Source: Sphingobacterium sp. CZ-2
Lineage (GTDB): Bacteria > Bacteroidota > Bacteroidia > Sphingobacteriales > Sphingobacteriaceae
DNA length: 64,000 bases
Assembly (NCBI RefSeq): GCF_004526235.1
Contig: NZ_CP038159.1
Coordinates: 496,001-560,000, forward strand
Direction of reading: 5' to 3'
The position numbers and the translations under genes are program-made. Under the pieces are notes generated by a model. The model had not been told where the DNA came from. It ran no database searches and saw only the letters and a list, made by a program, of their open reading frames with translations. Shown here one piece after another: positions 1 through 9,777 of the stretch (its first letter is position 1; every line of letters begins with the position of its first letter).

Positions 1-1328
1 TTACCACCCCTGTTACCAAATGGAACTACCAGGTAACCGATGCTACCGAGATTCCGAGTGTGTTGGCCAAAGCATTTTATATTGCTCGTACCGGCCGTCC
101 TGGCCCGGTATTGATCGATATCACCAAGAATGCCCAGATGCAGCTGTTCGATTATGAGGGATATACTTCCTGCGATCATATTCGCAGTTACCGCCCTGCG
201 CCGATCGTGCGTAAGGAATATATAGAAGAAGCCGCAAAAGCGATCAATGCTGCTGAAAAACCTTTTGTCCTTTTCGGACAGGGGATTATCCTGGGTAAAG
301 CAGAAGAGGAATTCAAAGCGTTCATCGAAAAGGCGGGTATCCCTTCAGCGAGTACCGTTATGGGCTTAAGTGCCTTGGAAACCAACCACCCATTACATGT
401 GGGCATGTTGGGAATGCATGGTAACTACGCTCCGAATGTCATGACCAATGCATGTGATGTGTTGATCGCGATCGGTATGCGTTTCGATGACCGTGTAACT
501 GGGCGTTTGGATAAATATGCAAAACAAGCGAAAGTAGTGCACCTGGACATCGACCCTGCGGAGATCGATAAGAATGTGAAAGCACATTATCCGGTGTGGG
601 GCGACTGTAAGGAAACCCTTCCCCTATTGACATCGCTTATTGATAAAAAGGATCACAGTGCATGGTTACAGCAATTCCGTGACCTGGAAAAAGAGGAGAT
701 CAAAGAGGTTATCCACGATGAACTGAACCCGACTTCAGATATCCTGACCATGGGAGAAGTGATCAAAACCTTGAACGAGCTAACAGGTGGTGATGCTGTC
801 ATTGTTACCGATGTTGGTCAGCACCAGATGGTAACCTGCCGTTACGCCAAGTTCAACCAGTCCAAATCCAATGTAACTTCTGGAGGATTGGGAACCATGG
901 GATTCGGCCTACCAGCAGCCATTGGCGCTTGGTATGGTGCTCCGGAAAGGGATGTGGTAGCAATTATCGGGGATGGTGGTATACAGATGACCATCCAGGA
1001 ATTGGGAACCATCATGCAATTCGGTGCCAAAGTGAAGATCCTTATCCTGAACAATGAATTCTTGGGTATGGTGCGTCAGTGGCAACAACTGTTCCACGAC
1101 AAGCGTTATTCTTTTGTGAATATCACCAGCCCTGATTTTGTGGCCGTGGCAAAAGGATATTACATCGATGGAAACAAAATCTCCGAACGTAAGGATTTAA
1201 AAGATGCCTTGAAGGCCATGTTGGACCACGATGGATCGTACCTATTAGAAGTGATGGTGGGCAAGGAAAACAACGTTTTCCCGATGGTCGCGCAAGGAAC
1301 TAGTGTATCAGAAATTAGATTGAAGTAA
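1..1328 (+). CDS. ilvB: Acetolactate synthase large subunit, 5' end cut by window edge
   Basis: Catalytic subunit of acetohydroxyacid synthase, the thiamine-diphosphate enzyme that opens isoleucine and valine synthesis. The reading frame is open from base 3, and the residues before the first internal GTG (base 60) already match the family (TDATEIPSVLAKAFYIA), so the gene starts upstream of the window. Visible are the central FAD-region (MRFDDRVTGR, VVHLDIDPAEIDKN) and the C-terminal ThDP-binding domain with the GDGG motif and NNEFLGMVRQWQ. About 440 residues are present of the usual 560-590, so roughly the first quarter is missing. The regulatory subunit ilvN follows after one base, which indicates a shared transcript. 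Identification is secure. Confidence 0.97.
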   Translation, partial: TTPVTKWNYQVTDATEIPSVLAKAFYIARTGRPGPVLIDITKNAQMQLFDYEGYTSCDHIRSYRPAPIVRKEYIEEAAKAINAAEKPFVLFGQGIILGKAEEEFKAFIEKAGIPSASTVMGLSALETNHPLHVGMLGMHGNYAPNVMTNACDVLIAIGMRFDDRVTGRLDKYAKQAKVVHLDIDPAEIDKNVKAHYPVWGDCKETLPLLTSLIDKKDHSAWLQQFRDLEKEEIKEVIHDELNPTSDILTMGEVIKTLNELTGGDAVIVTDVGQHQMVTCRYAKFNQSKSNVTSGGLGTMGFGLPAAIGAWYGAPERDVVAIIGDGGIQMTIQELGTIMQFGAKVKILILNNEFLGMVRQWQQLFHDKRYSFVNITSPDFVAVAKGYYIDGNKISERKDLKDALKAMLDHDGSYLLEVMVGKENNVFPMVAQGTSVSEIRLK

Positions 1329-1329
1329 A

Positions 1330-1920
1330 ATGGAAAAGCAAGAATATACCGTAACCCTATATACAGAAAATTCGATCGGTATGATCGGACGCATCTCGGG
1401 AATCTTCTCCAGACGCAAAATCAACATTGAAAGCTTGAACACCTCGCCTTCGGAGGTGGATGGTATCCATCGTTTCACTATTTTGATCACTGAATCTGAA
1501 GAAGTGGTAAGGAAACTTTGCCGCCAGATCGAAAAGCAGGTGGAAGTTTTAAAAGCGTATTACAATACCAACGATGAATTGATCTGGCAAGAACAGGCGC
1601 TTTACAAGGTTCCGGCCGATGTGATCGCCGAGAAAGCCTATGTGGAAAGGCTGTTGCGCCAATATGGAGCGAATGTCGTGGTTATCCGGAATGATTACAT
1701 CGTGTTTGAAACAGCAGGTCATCGGGAGGAAATCGATAGGTTAACAGAAGAACTTGGAAAATACAACCTGATTGAATTTGTGCGTGGTGCCCGTATCGCT
1801 ATCATTAAAGATAGTGCTGGTTTCCACTCGAAACTGAAACAGTTCGAACGGGAAGAACCTTCGCAAGAGGTGGTAGAAAACGAATTCCTTGATCAACAGG
1901 ATAAGGTTTTTACCATGTAA
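1330..1920 (+). CDS. ilvN: Acetolactate synthase small (regulatory) subunit
   Basis: Regulatory partner of IlvB that carries valine feedback control. The N-terminal ACT domain is clear (TLYTENSIGMIGRISGIFSRR, then NIESLNTSPSE), followed by a second ACT-like domain that includes FVRGARIAI. At 196 residues it is longer than the E. coli small forms and close to the usual bacterial IlvH length of about 160-200. The ATG follows the ilvB stop by one base, so translational coupling is likely. The last 35 residues are acidic and look poorly conserved. Confidence 0.95.
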   Translation: MEKQEYTVTLYTENSIGMIGRISGIFSRRKINIESLNTSPSEVDGIHRFTILITESEEVVRKLCRQIEKQVEVLKAYYNTNDELIWQEQALYKVPADVIAEKAYVERLLRQYGANVVVIRNDYIVFETAGHREEIDRLTEELGKYNLIEFVRGARIAIIKDSAGFHSKLKQFEREEPSQEVVENEFLDQQDKVFTM

Positions 1921-1943
1921 AACTCTTTTAAGGAGACAACAGA

Positions 1944-1975
1944 TTAATTCATCAGGTTATTAATTCATTAGGTTA
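1944..1975 (+). repeat. Two tandem 16-bp repeats in the ilvN to dinB-like gap
   Basis: TTAATTCATCAGGTTA is followed directly by TTAATTCATTAGGTTA, which differs at one base. The pair fills half of the 67-base gap upstream of the DinB-like gene and ends 12 bases before its ATG. It could be a regulator half-site pair or simple slippage. Confidence 0.8.
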
Positions 1976-1987
1976 AAAAAAACAAAA

Positions 1988-2461
1988 ATGGAACATGTTT
2001 TCAAATTCATAAAAGACAGTCGTTTGGCTTTCATCAAATTGATCGATGGATTATCCAACGAGCAGTTAAACGAAATCCCAGAAGGCTTCAACAATAATAT
2101 CATCTGGAACTTTGGACATATCGTCGTAAGCACACAGACCTTGGTCTATACGCGTACAGGTATCCGCGAAGGGGTCAATTGGGTAAAGTATGTAGATTCT
2201 TATACCAAAGGCACAAAACCGGCCTATACCGTAAAGCCTGAAGAGGTAGAGGAGCTGAAAAGAATAGCGATAGAAAGCATCGAGGCTATTGAAATCGACT
2301 ACAAAGCGGGGCTATTTGATATCATCACGCCCTATGAAACAGGTACCTACTTCGCTACGCTGAATAGCATCGAAGACGTTTTAACAACGACGGCCGGACA
2401 TGATAACCTTCACTTCGGCTATGCCGTCGCACAGAAACGCATAATCAACATCAATAACTAA
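1988..2461 (+). CDS. DinB-family (DinB_2) putative metal-dependent protein
   Basis: A 157-residue four-helix DinB/YfiT-like protein. The three histidines that bind the metal in this superfamily are visible: H44 in WNFGHIV and H138/H142 in GHDNLHFG. Members of the superfamily include thiol-dependent S-transferases and many proteins of unknown function, so substrate and reaction cannot be named. It lies inside the branched-chain amino-acid operon between ilvN and ilvC, on the same strand, with gaps of 67 and 41 bases, so it is probably co-transcribed. No known step of the pathway needs such a protein. There is no signal peptide; it should be cytosolic. Confidence 0.85.
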   Translation: MEHVFKFIKDSRLAFIKLIDGLSNEQLNEIPEGFNNNIIWNFGHIVVSTQTLVYTRTGIREGVNWVKYVDSYTKGTKPAYTVKPEEVEELKRIAIESIEAIEIDYKAGLFDIITPYETGTYFATLNSIEDVLTTTAGHDNLHFGYAVAQKRIININN

Positions 2462-2502
2462 CATAATTCTGAAAAGAAAAATATTTTAAAAACAGGAAGA
2501 TA

Positions 2503-3984
2503 ATGGCAAATTATTTCAACACCTTACCGATTAGAGAGCAATTGAACCAGTTGGGAATTGCAGAATTCATGGACTCAGCGGAATTTGCTGATGGCGTAGA
2601 AGCTTTAAAAGGTAAAAAAATCGTAATCGTAGGCTGTGGTGCACAGGGTTTGAACCAAGGTTTGAACTTGAGAGATAGTGGCTTGGATGTATCCTATGCT
2701 TTACGTAAAGAAGCTATTGAACAAAAAAGAGATTCTTGGAAAAACGCTACGGACAACAATTTCAACGTAGGTACCTACGAAGAATTGATCCCTACAGCGG
2801 ATTTGGTGATCAACCTGACACCAGATAAACAACATACATCGGTTATCAATGCCGTAATGCCTTTGATGAAACAAGGCGCTACCCTATCCTACTCTCATGG
2901 ATTCAACATTGTGGAGGAAGGCATGCAGATCCGTCCGGATATTACGGTGATCATGGTGGCTCCTAAATGTCCAGGTTCAGAGGTTCGTGCAGAATACCTA
3001 AGAGGATTTGGTGTCCCGACCTTGATCGCTGTACACCCAGAAAACGACCCGCAGGAAAAAGGTTGGCCAGAAGCGAAAGCTTACTGTGTAGGAACTGGCG
3101 GTCACCGCGCAGGTGTCCTAAAATCATCTTTCGTAGCCGAAGTTAAATCGGATTTGATGGGCGAGCAAACTATCCTATGTGGATTGTTGCAAACAGGCTC
3201 GATCCTTTCTTTCGACAAAATGGTGGAAAAAGGAATCGACCCAGGCTATGCATCGAAATTGGTACAATACGGTGTGGAAGTAATTACCGAAGCCTTGAAA
3301 CACGGTGGTGTAAGTGGTATGATGGATCGTTTGAGCAACCCTGCAAAGGTTAAGGCATTTGAACTTTCTGAAGAATTGAAGGATATCATGCGTCCTTTGT
3401 TCCAGAAACACCAAGATGATATCATGTCTGGGCATTTCAGCAAGACCATGATGGAAGACTGGGCAAATGGCGATGCCAACCTATTGAAATGGCGTGCAGA
3501 GACCGGTGAAACCGCATTCGAAAAAACACCGGCAGGCGATGTTAAGATCGACGAACAGGAATATTTTGATAATTACGTATTGATGTCGGCATTTATCCGT
3601 GCAGGGGTAGAATTAGCGTTCGAAACCATGGTTCAAGCAGGAATCAAACCAGAATCTGCTTACTATGAGTCGCTACACGAAACACCTTTGATCGCCAATA
3701 CCATCGCTCGTAAAAAATTATTTGAGATGAATCGCGTGATTTCAGATACGGCAGAATATGGTTGTTACTTGTTCGATCAGGCATGTAAACCCTTGTTGGC
3801 AGATTTCATGAAAAAGATTGATACTGATGTGGTTGGAAAGAACTACAATGAAGGAAAAGATGGGTCGGTAGACAATATTAAGTTGGTACAGATTAACGAA
3901 AAACTACGCAATCACGAGGTAGAAGTGGTAGGTAGAAAATTGCGTAAAGCAATGACAGCGATGAAAGCTATCAAAACTGTTTAA
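2503..3984 (+). CDS. ilvC: Ketol-acid reductoisomerase, class II (long form)
   Basis: Converts acetolactate or acetohydroxybutyrate to the dihydroxy acid using NADPH and magnesium. It has 493 residues, the long class II form seen in enterobacteria, with an N-terminal Rossmann domain ([13 protein letters not shown] near residue 43) and two knotted helical domains. Characteristic stretches are [36 protein letters not shown] and ELAFETM. Similarity to E. coli IlvC runs over the full length, including the N-terminal ANYFNTL. The class I enzyme of most other bacteria is only about 330-340 residues. It is the fourth gene of the operon. Confidence 0.98.
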   Translation: MANYFNTLPIREQLNQLGIAEFMDSAEFADGVEALKGKKIVIVGCGAQGLNQGLNLRDSGLDVSYALRKEAIEQKRDSWKNATDNNFNVGTYEELIPTADLVINLTPDKQHTSVINAVMPLMKQGATLSYSHGFNIVEEGMQIRPDITVIMVAPKCPGSEVRAEYLRGFGVPTLIAVHPENDPQEKGWPEAKAYCVGTGGHRAGVLKSSFVAEVKSDLMGEQTILCGLLQTGSILSFDKMVEKGIDPGYASKLVQYGVEVITEALKHGGVSGMMDRLSNPAKVKAFELSEELKDIMRPLFQKHQDDIMSGHFSKTMMEDWANGDANLLKWRAETGETAFEKTPAGDVKIDEQEYFDNYVLMSAFIRAGVELAFETMVQAGIKPESAYYESLHETPLIANTIARKKLFEMNRVISDTAEYGCYLFDQACKPLLADFMKKIDTDVVGKNYNEGKDGSVDNIKLVQINEKLRNHEVEVVGRKLRKAMTAMKAIKTV

Positions 3985-4009
3985 TTTTTCGTAAATTAGT
4001 AGATGGTTT

Positions 4010-4047
4010 AAAGGGTAAAATTATGATAATCATAATTTTACCCCTTT
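4010..4047 (+). other. Intra-operon hairpin between ilvC and leuC
   Basis: Bases 4016-4026 pair perfectly with 4030-4040 around a TAA loop. The stem extends through GGG (4013-4015) and AAA (4010-4012) with CCCC and TTT (4041-4047), with one extra C bulged. No T-run follows, so it does not look like a standard intrinsic terminator. It lies 33 bases before the leuC ATG. It could cap or stabilise the mRNA segments, mark a processing site, or, as DNA, be a dyad operator. Confidence 0.75.
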
Positions 4048-4079
4048 GAATTATCAAACCAACCAAGTAATAGAGAGAA

Positions 4080-5477
4080 ATGGGAAAAACATTAGTAGAA
4101 AAAATTTGGGATGCACACGTCGTCAAGCGTCAAGAAGGGTTTCCAGATATGTTATATATCGACACCCACTTGATCCACGAAGTGACTTCCCCACAAGCAT
4201 TTGATGGATTACGTAAGCGCGGACTTCCCGTGTTCCGCCCGCAACAAACGGTAGCTACTGCCGACCATAACGTGCCCACATTAAACCAACACCTTCCGAT
4301 TCAAGAGGAACTATCCCGCTACCAAGTAGATATGTTGACCAAAAACTGCAAGGAATTCGGAATTGAACTATACGGTTTGGGGCATCCTTACCAAGGTATT
4401 GTCCATGTGATCGGTCCAGAATTGGGTATCACCCTTCCCGGAAAAACGATGGTATGTGGCGATAGCCATACCTCTACCCATGGTGCCTTTGGCGCTATCG
4501 CCTTCGGAATCGGAACCTCTCAGGTAGAGCAGGTATTTGCGACGCAATGTTTATTGCAGCAAAAACCAAAGACGATGAAAATTGAAGTGAACGGTGAATT
4601 AGGCAATGGTGTCGGTGCAAAAGACATCATCCTGTACATCATCTCCAAGATATCAGCAGCCGGAGGTACCGGTTATTTTGTGGAATACGCAGGATCTGCG
4701 ATCCGCTCCTTGAGTATGGAAGGTCGTATGACCATCTGTAATATGAGTATCGAAATGGGTGCTCGTGGTGGATTGATCGCACCGGATCAAACCACTTTTG
4801 ATTATATCGAAGGTCGTGAGTTCGCACCAAAAGGTGAGCAATGGGATCAGGCATTGGCCTATTGGAAAACGCTATACTCGGATGAGGATGCTGTTTTCGA
4901 TGAGGTATTGACCTTTGATGCTGCGGATATCCAGCCCATGATTACTTATGGTACCAACCCAGGTATGGGAATCGGTATTACGGAGGAAATCCCAACAACG
5001 GAATCCCAACCAGAGAACGAAAGACCATCTTACCAAAAAGCATTGGACTACATGGGTTTCCATGATGGTGAAGGCGTTTTGGGCAAACCGGTGGATTATG
5101 TGTTCATCGGTAGCTGTACAAACTCCCGCATTGAGGATCTACGTCAGGTTGCTGCCTTTGTAAAAGGGAAGCAGAAAGCAGATAATGTGGAAGTATGGAT
5201 CGTTCCTGGATCAAAACAGGTTGAAGCCCAAGCCAAACAAGAGGGTATCGATAAGGTGTTCGAAGAGGCGGGATTCATGCTTCGCGAACCTGGATGTTCG
5301 GCATGCCTAGGTATGAACGAGGATAAGATCCCTGCAGGTAAATACTGTGTTTCTACTTCTAACAGGAATTTCGAAGGTAGACAGGGGCCGAATGCAAGAA
5401 CCATGTTAGTAAGCCCGTTGACTGCTGCCGCTGCTGCAGTAACCGGAAAAATAGTGGATGTAAGGGAATTGGTGTAA
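4080..5477 (+). CDS. leuC: 3-isopropylmalate dehydratase large subunit
   Basis: Aconitase-family [4Fe-4S] enzyme that isomerises 2- to 3-isopropylmalate, acting with LeuD. It has 465 residues, typical for the bacterial large subunit. The cluster-binding cysteines are seen in FIGSCTNSR and in GCSACLGM near the C terminus. Other family signatures are [14 protein letters not shown] and the N-terminal KIWDAHVV. The ATG at 4080 gives the standard [11 protein letters not shown] start. leuD follows after 19 bases. Confidence 0.97.
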   Translation: MGKTLVEKIWDAHVVKRQEGFPDMLYIDTHLIHEVTSPQAFDGLRKRGLPVFRPQQTVATADHNVPTLNQHLPIQEELSRYQVDMLTKNCKEFGIELYGLGHPYQGIVHVIGPELGITLPGKTMVCGDSHTSTHGAFGAIAFGIGTSQVEQVFATQCLLQQKPKTMKIEVNGELGNGVGAKDIILYIISKISAAGGTGYFVEYAGSAIRSLSMEGRMTICNMSIEMGARGGLIAPDQTTFDYIEGREFAPKGEQWDQALAYWKTLYSDEDAVFDEVLTFDAADIQPMITYGTNPGMGIGITEEIPTTESQPENERPSYQKALDYMGFHDGEGVLGKPVDYVFIGSCTNSRIEDLRQVAAFVKGKQKADNVEVWIVPGSKQVEAQAKQEGIDKVFEEAGFMLREPGCSACLGMNEDKIPAGKYCVSTSNRNFEGRQGPNARTMLVSPLTAAAAAVTGKIVDVRELV

Positions 5478-5496
5478 GCAGAAATTGTAATCAAGC

Positions 5497-6081
5497 ATGA
5501 AAAAATTTGAAAAATTAAATTCTACGGTGGTTCCTCTACCGATAGAGAATATAGATACCGATCAGATCATTCCAGCTCGTTTCTTGAAGGCTACCACCCG
5601 TGAAGGATTCGGTAATAACCTGTTCCGTGATTGGAGATTCGACAGCAATGACCAACCTAAAGCCGATTTCGTAATGAATGACCCGACCTACCAAGGAAAA
5701 ATCCTGGTAGCCGGTAAAAACTTTGGTTGTGGATCCTCCCGCGAACATGCGGCTTGGGCAATTCAGGACTATGGTTTTGATGTGGTGGTGAGTTCCTTCT
5801 TCGCCGATATCTTCAAAGGGAATGCCTTGAATAATGGGGTGTTGCCTATTACGGTGCCTGAAGATTTCTTGGAGAAGATCTTCGAGAAGGTATTCGAAAA
5901 TCCGGAAACGGCGATTGAGGTAGATCTTGAAAATCAGACTATCAAAATTGCAGAGACAGGAGAATCCTATGCGTTTGAAATCAACCCATACAAGAAATCC
6001 TGTTTGATCAATGGATATGATGATATTGATTTCATCTTGAGCCATAAAGCGGAAATCGAAGCTTTTGAACAAAACAGATAA
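5497..6081 (+). CDS. leuD: 3-isopropylmalate dehydratase small subunit
   Basis: Swivel-domain subunit of isopropylmalate isomerase. It has 194 residues with the family motifs [15 protein letters not shown] near the N terminus and [16 protein letters not shown] in the middle, both of which contact substrate. The stop codon overlaps the start of the next gene by one base (TAATG), a sign of coupled translation with the ATPase that follows. Confidence 0.97.
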   Translation: MKKFEKLNSTVVPLPIENIDTDQIIPARFLKATTREGFGNNLFRDWRFDSNDQPKADFVMNDPTYQGKILVAGKNFGCGSSREHAAWAIQDYGFDVVVSSFFADIFKGNALNNGVLPITVPEDFLEKIFEKVFENPETAIEVDLENQTIKIAETGESYAFEINPYKKSCLINGYDDIDFILSHKAEIEAFEQNR

Positions 6082-7493
6082 TGCCGAAAAGCATCCATAT
6101 TGATCGTTTAAACCTGGCCTATGCCGGGAAAAGTATATGGAAAGACCTTTCATGGACCATATATCCAAACGAACACTATGTTTTAGGCGGAAAAAGTGGG
6201 TCTGGTAAAACTTCTTTGGGCAAATACCTTGCTGCACATCATGATGCAGTTTACATCGCCAACTGGTATCAATTTACCAATTTAGAAGGCGATAGAAACT
6301 TTTACTATCAGCAGCGGTATAACCGCCACCAAGGAAAAGATACCCTGACAGTTCGAGCAGAACTAACACATTATGCCCAGAAAGAAGGATTAGACATTCG
6401 GGATATCCAACATAAACTGCAGGCCTTTGGCTATGAGGAGATGTTGGATTCCCAATTGATCGAACTTTCGAGTGGTGAACATAAAAAACTGCAATTGATC
6501 AAGGGATTATGGTTAAAACCAACCTTATTGATCATTGATGAGCCTTATACCGGCTTGGATAAACAGTCCAGAAAGGTATTGAACGAATGGTTGGATGAAC
6601 TGGCAACAGAAGGTGTCCAGCTCATACTGATCACAAACGATGAGCAAGTTCCGAATTCCATCAATAGCTATGCGCATATTGTAGAAGGGAAACTTGTTCG
6701 GGAAGAAACACAGGATGCATTGATCCAGGATGCTGTACGGCAGCAAAAAAACATCCCGGAATTTCTCAAGGTCATCCCACATACAGATCATGAGTACATG
6801 TTCCAATTAAAGGATGTACACATCAAGTATGGTGAAAAAGAGGTGCTGAAGGGCATTGATTGGGAAGTGAAAGTGGGCGAACGCTGGTTGCTTCAAGGGG
6901 CGAATGGTTCTGGAAAGTCCACCTTGCTCAGCTTAATAAATGGGGATCATCCACAATCCTACGGATTGGATATCACCTTGTTCGGAAAGAAAAGAGGCTC
7001 GGGTGAGAGCATTTGGGATATCAAGGAAAAAATAGGGATGATATCTCCCGAAATGCATTGGTATTTCGATCAACAAGCCACCGTGTGGCATACCTTGGCA
7101 TCAGGCTTCTACGATAGTATCGGTTGGTTTATCGATGTCAAATTCCAGGAGAAGAAACAGATCGAAGAACTGATGAACTTTTTTGATCTTACGGAATATA
7201 AAGATCAATTATTACACAGCCTTCCCTTGGGGAAACAACGCCTAGCCCTATTGGCGCGAAGCATCATTAAAAATCCGCCACTTTTAGTGCTGGACGAACC
7301 TTGCCAGGGATTAGATTACAATCAGGCAAGATACTTCAATGATGTAGTCGATGAATTATGCCAGTATGGGAAAACATTGATCTACGTGGGGCACTACGAG
7401 AGTCAGCTACCGAAAGGGATTGACCATAAAATTGAATTAGCGCATGGCCAGGTAAAAGCCATTGAACATAACATAGAAAACGTTTTAAAATAA
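6081..7493 (+). CDS. ModF/PhrA-like tandem ABC ATPase in the leucine operon
   Basis: A soluble protein of 470 residues with two ABC nucleotide-binding domains and no membrane segment. Domain 1 has Walker A at 36-45 (GGKSGSGKTS), signature LSSGE at 129-133 and Walker B at 149-154, but TNDE stands where the switch histidine is expected. Domain 2 has Walker A at 273-281 (GANGSGKST), the atypical signature LPLGKQ at 381-386, Walker B at 401-407 and a normal VGH switch. The layout and the LPLGKQRLALLARS and CQGLD stretches resemble E. coli ModF (PhrA), whose role is poorly defined. No molybdate transport gene is nearby. It is sandwiched between leuD (one-base overlap) and leuB (one-base gap), so it belongs to the operon. 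The role is unknown. Confidence 0.88.
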   Translation: MPKSIHIDRLNLAYAGKSIWKDLSWTIYPNEHYVLGGKSGSGKTSLGKYLAAHHDAVYIANWYQFTNLEGDRNFYYQQRYNRHQGKDTLTVRAELTHYAQKEGLDIRDIQHKLQAFGYEEMLDSQLIELSSGEHKKLQLIKGLWLKPTLLIIDEPYTGLDKQSRKVLNEWLDELATEGVQLILITNDEQVPNSINSYAHIVEGKLVREETQDALIQDAVRQQKNIPEFLKVIPHTDHEYMFQLKDVHIKYGEKEVLKGIDWEVKVGERWLLQGANGSGKSTLLSLINGDHPQSYGLDITLFGKKRGSGESIWDIKEKIGMISPEMHWYFDQQATVWHTLASGFYDSIGWFIDVKFQEKKQIEELMNFFDLTEYKDQLLHSLPLGKQRLALLARSIIKNPPLLVLDEPCQGLDYNQARYFNDVVDELCQYGKTLIYVGHYESQLPKGIDHKIELAHGQVKAIEHNIENVLK

Positions 7494-7494
7494 C

Positions 7495-8568
7495 ATGAAG
7501 AAGAACATTCTTATTATTCCAGGTGATGGAATTGGACAAGAAGTTACAACTTGGGGTAAACAGGTATTGAACCGTATTGCAGAAAAATATAACCATGAAT
7601 TTATTTTTGATGAGGCTATTATGGGCCACACGGCAATCGAAGCTACCGGAAATCCCCTACCCGATGAAACATTAGAAAAAGCAAAAGCATCGGATGCCAT
7701 CCTTTTTGGTGCCATCGGACATGCTAAATACGATAATGATCCTTCCGCAAAGGTACGCCCAGAGCAAGGTCTCTTGAAAATCCGTAAAGAACTCGGATTG
7801 TATGCCAACCTTCGTCCTATCCTTTTGTTCGATGAACTTTTGGATGCTTCCAGCCTAAAACCGGAAGTTTTGCGCGGTACGGATATCCTATTCTTCCGTG
7901 AATTAACTGGTGATGTTTATTTCGGAGAGAAAAAACGCAATGAGGATAATACCTTCGCATCCGATCTGATGAACTACCACCGTTATGAAGTAGAGCGGAT
8001 CACACGCAAAGCGTACGATGCAGCAAGAACAAGAAATAAAAAACTCTGCTCCGTAGATAAGGCGAATGTATTGGAAACGTCACGTCTATGGCGTGAAGTG
8101 GTTCAGGAAATTGCCAAGGAATATCCTGACGTGGAAACAGAACATATGTTCATTGATAATGCAGCCATGCAATTGGTGAAAAACCCGAAGAAATTCGATG
8201 TGGTACTGACCGCTAATCTTTTTGGGGATATCCTAACCGATGAGGCTTCGCAGATTGCAGGCTCGATGGGCATGTTGGCATCTGCATCCATTGGTGATGG
8301 AACTGGCTTTTTTGAACCTATCCATGGCTCTGCCCACGATATCGCCGGCCAGAACAAAGCTAATCCATTAGCTTCTATCCTATCCGCTGCTTTGATGTTA
8401 GATATTGCTTTCGGATTGCAGGATGAGGCCAAAGCGGTAACCAATGCTGTCTCGGAAACATTGAAAGCAGGCTGGAGAACAGGCGATATTGCCAATTCAG
8501 AAACCGCTGCAGACAAGATCTTGGGAACCGAAGAAATGGGAGCCAAGGTGTTGGAATTTTTAAAGTAA
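7495..8568 (+). CDS. leuB: 3-isopropylmalate dehydrogenase
   Basis: NAD-dependent oxidative decarboxylase that makes 2-ketoisocaproate. It has 357 residues, normal for the family. Visible motifs are IPGDGIGQEV at the N terminus, the substrate arginines in LRPILLF and the ELTGDVYFG loop, the metal-binding NLFGDILTDEASQIAGSMG and the adenine-binding PIHGSAHDIAGQNKANP. The ATG lies one base after the stop of the ATPase gene. Confidence 0.97.
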   Translation: MKKNILIIPGDGIGQEVTTWGKQVLNRIAEKYNHEFIFDEAIMGHTAIEATGNPLPDETLEKAKASDAILFGAIGHAKYDNDPSAKVRPEQGLLKIRKELGLYANLRPILLFDELLDASSLKPEVLRGTDILFFRELTGDVYFGEKKRNEDNTFASDLMNYHRYEVERITRKAYDAARTRNKKLCSVDKANVLETSRLWREVVQEIAKEYPDVETEHMFIDNAAMQLVKNPKKFDVVLTANLFGDILTDEASQIAGSMGMLASASIGDGTGFFEPIHGSAHDIAGQNKANPLASILSAALMLDIAFGLQDEAKAVTNAVSETLKAGWRTGDIANSETAADKILGTEEMGAKVLEFLK

Positions 8569-8615
8569 ATTTTGAAAAAGAATAAACCAAGGTATAAACA
8601 TAAATAGATATTGAT

Positions 8616-9770
8616 ATGTTACACGATCCTAATCACTTATATATTTTCGACACGACCTTACGTGATGGCGAACAAGTACCAGGATGTCAGTTGACAACCC
8701 CCGAGAAAGTCGAGATCGCGAAAGATTTAGAACGCTTGGGCGTAGATGTTATCGAAGCAGGATTCCCTGTTTCCAGTCCCGGCGATTTCCAATCGGTAGT
8801 GGAACTTTCCAAAGCGGTGAACGATGTGATCATCTGTGCGTTGACCCGTGCGAATAAGAATGATATCGATGTGGCTGCTGATGCACTTAAGTATGCGAAA
8901 AGACCACGTATCCACACAGGTATTGGCTCTTCGGATATGCACATCAAATACAAATTCAACAGCACAAGGGAAGAAATTTTAGAACGTGCGGTAGCTGCTG
9001 TAAAACATGCGAAATCCTATGTGGAAGATGTGGAGTTTTATGCAGAGGATGCTGGCCGTGCGGATTTGGAATTCTTGGCAAAGATGATCGAAGCGGTAAT
9101 TGGCGCAGGCGCAACAGTAGTCAACATCCCAGATACCAATGGCTATTGCTTGCCTGACCAATACGGTGCTAAAATCAAGTACTTAAAAGACCATGTGAGT
9201 AATATCGACCAAGCCATCATATCGGCACATTGCCACAATGACCTTGGCTTGGCAACGGCAAATTCCATCGCCGCTATCCAAAACGGAGCCCGCCAGGTAG
9301 AATGTACCATCAACGGTATTGGCGAACGCGCAGGAAATACCTCCTTGGAGGAAGTAGCGATGATATTGAAGGTACATCAGCATTCGTTTGGAAATTTAAG
9401 TTCCAATATCGACAGCAAAATGTTCACTTACATTTCCCGTAAGGTGAGCGATATGATGAATATGCCGGTGCAACCGAACAAAGCCATCGTTGGCCGAAAT
9501 GCTTTTGCACATAGCTCCGGAATCCATCAGGATGGTTTCTTGAAACACCGTGAAAATTATGAGATCATCCGTCCAGAAGATGTGGGCTTGGAAGAAGCAG
9601 ATATCATATTAACTGCTCGTTCTGGTCGCCATGCGCTTAAACACCATTTAGAGCGCTTAGGTTATCATTTGGACAAAGATACTTTAGCAGATACCTACCA
9701 ACGGTTTCTGGTCCTTGCAGACGCTAAAAAAGACATCTGCGACGAAGACCTGCTTACCTTGGTGAAATAA
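8616..9770 (+). CDS. leuA: 2-isopropylmalate synthase, short form without regulatory domain
   Basis: Condenses acetyl-CoA with 2-ketoisovalerate, the first committed step to leucine. The HMGL-type TIM barrel is complete: [13 protein letters not shown] near residue 10, the metal histidines in [28 protein letters not shown], and the helical region [14 protein letters not shown]. The protein stops at 384 residues, whereas E. coli LeuA has about 520. The missing part is the C-terminal domain that binds leucine for feedback inhibition. The frame ends in a clean stop and ilvA follows 7 bases later, so this is not a frameshift. Citramalate or homocitrate synthase are less likely given leuB, leuC and leuD next to it. 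Confidence 0.93.
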   Translation: MLHDPNHLYIFDTTLRDGEQVPGCQLTTPEKVEIAKDLERLGVDVIEAGFPVSSPGDFQSVVELSKAVNDVIICALTRANKNDIDVAADALKYAKRPRIHTGIGSSDMHIKYKFNSTREEILERAVAAVKHAKSYVEDVEFYAEDAGRADLEFLAKMIEAVIGAGATVVNIPDTNGYCLPDQYGAKIKYLKDHVSNIDQAIISAHCHNDLGLATANSIAAIQNGARQVECTINGIGERAGNTSLEEVAMILKVHQHSFGNLSSNIDSKMFTYISRKVSDMMNMPVQPNKAIVGRNAFAHSSGIHQDGFLKHRENYEIIRPEDVGLEEADIILTARSGRHALKHHLERLGYHLDKDTLADTYQRFLVLADAKKDICDEDLLTLVK

Positions 9771-9777
9771 TATTTAG

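Noticed and set aside
5536-6237. Long minus-strand open frame (233 residues) opposite leuD
   Set aside because: It lies antisense to a fully identified gene and runs into the next gene; the codon pattern is that of a shadow frame.
6081-7493. Molybdate or amino-acid importer ATPase
   Set aside because: Two fused ATPase domains without any permease or binding-protein gene nearby; a soluble ModF/PhrA-like protein fits better.
8616-9770. Possible frameshift truncating leuA
   Set aside because: The region after the stop is only 7 bases before ilvA, so no lost C-terminal domain can be present in any frame; the short form is genuine.
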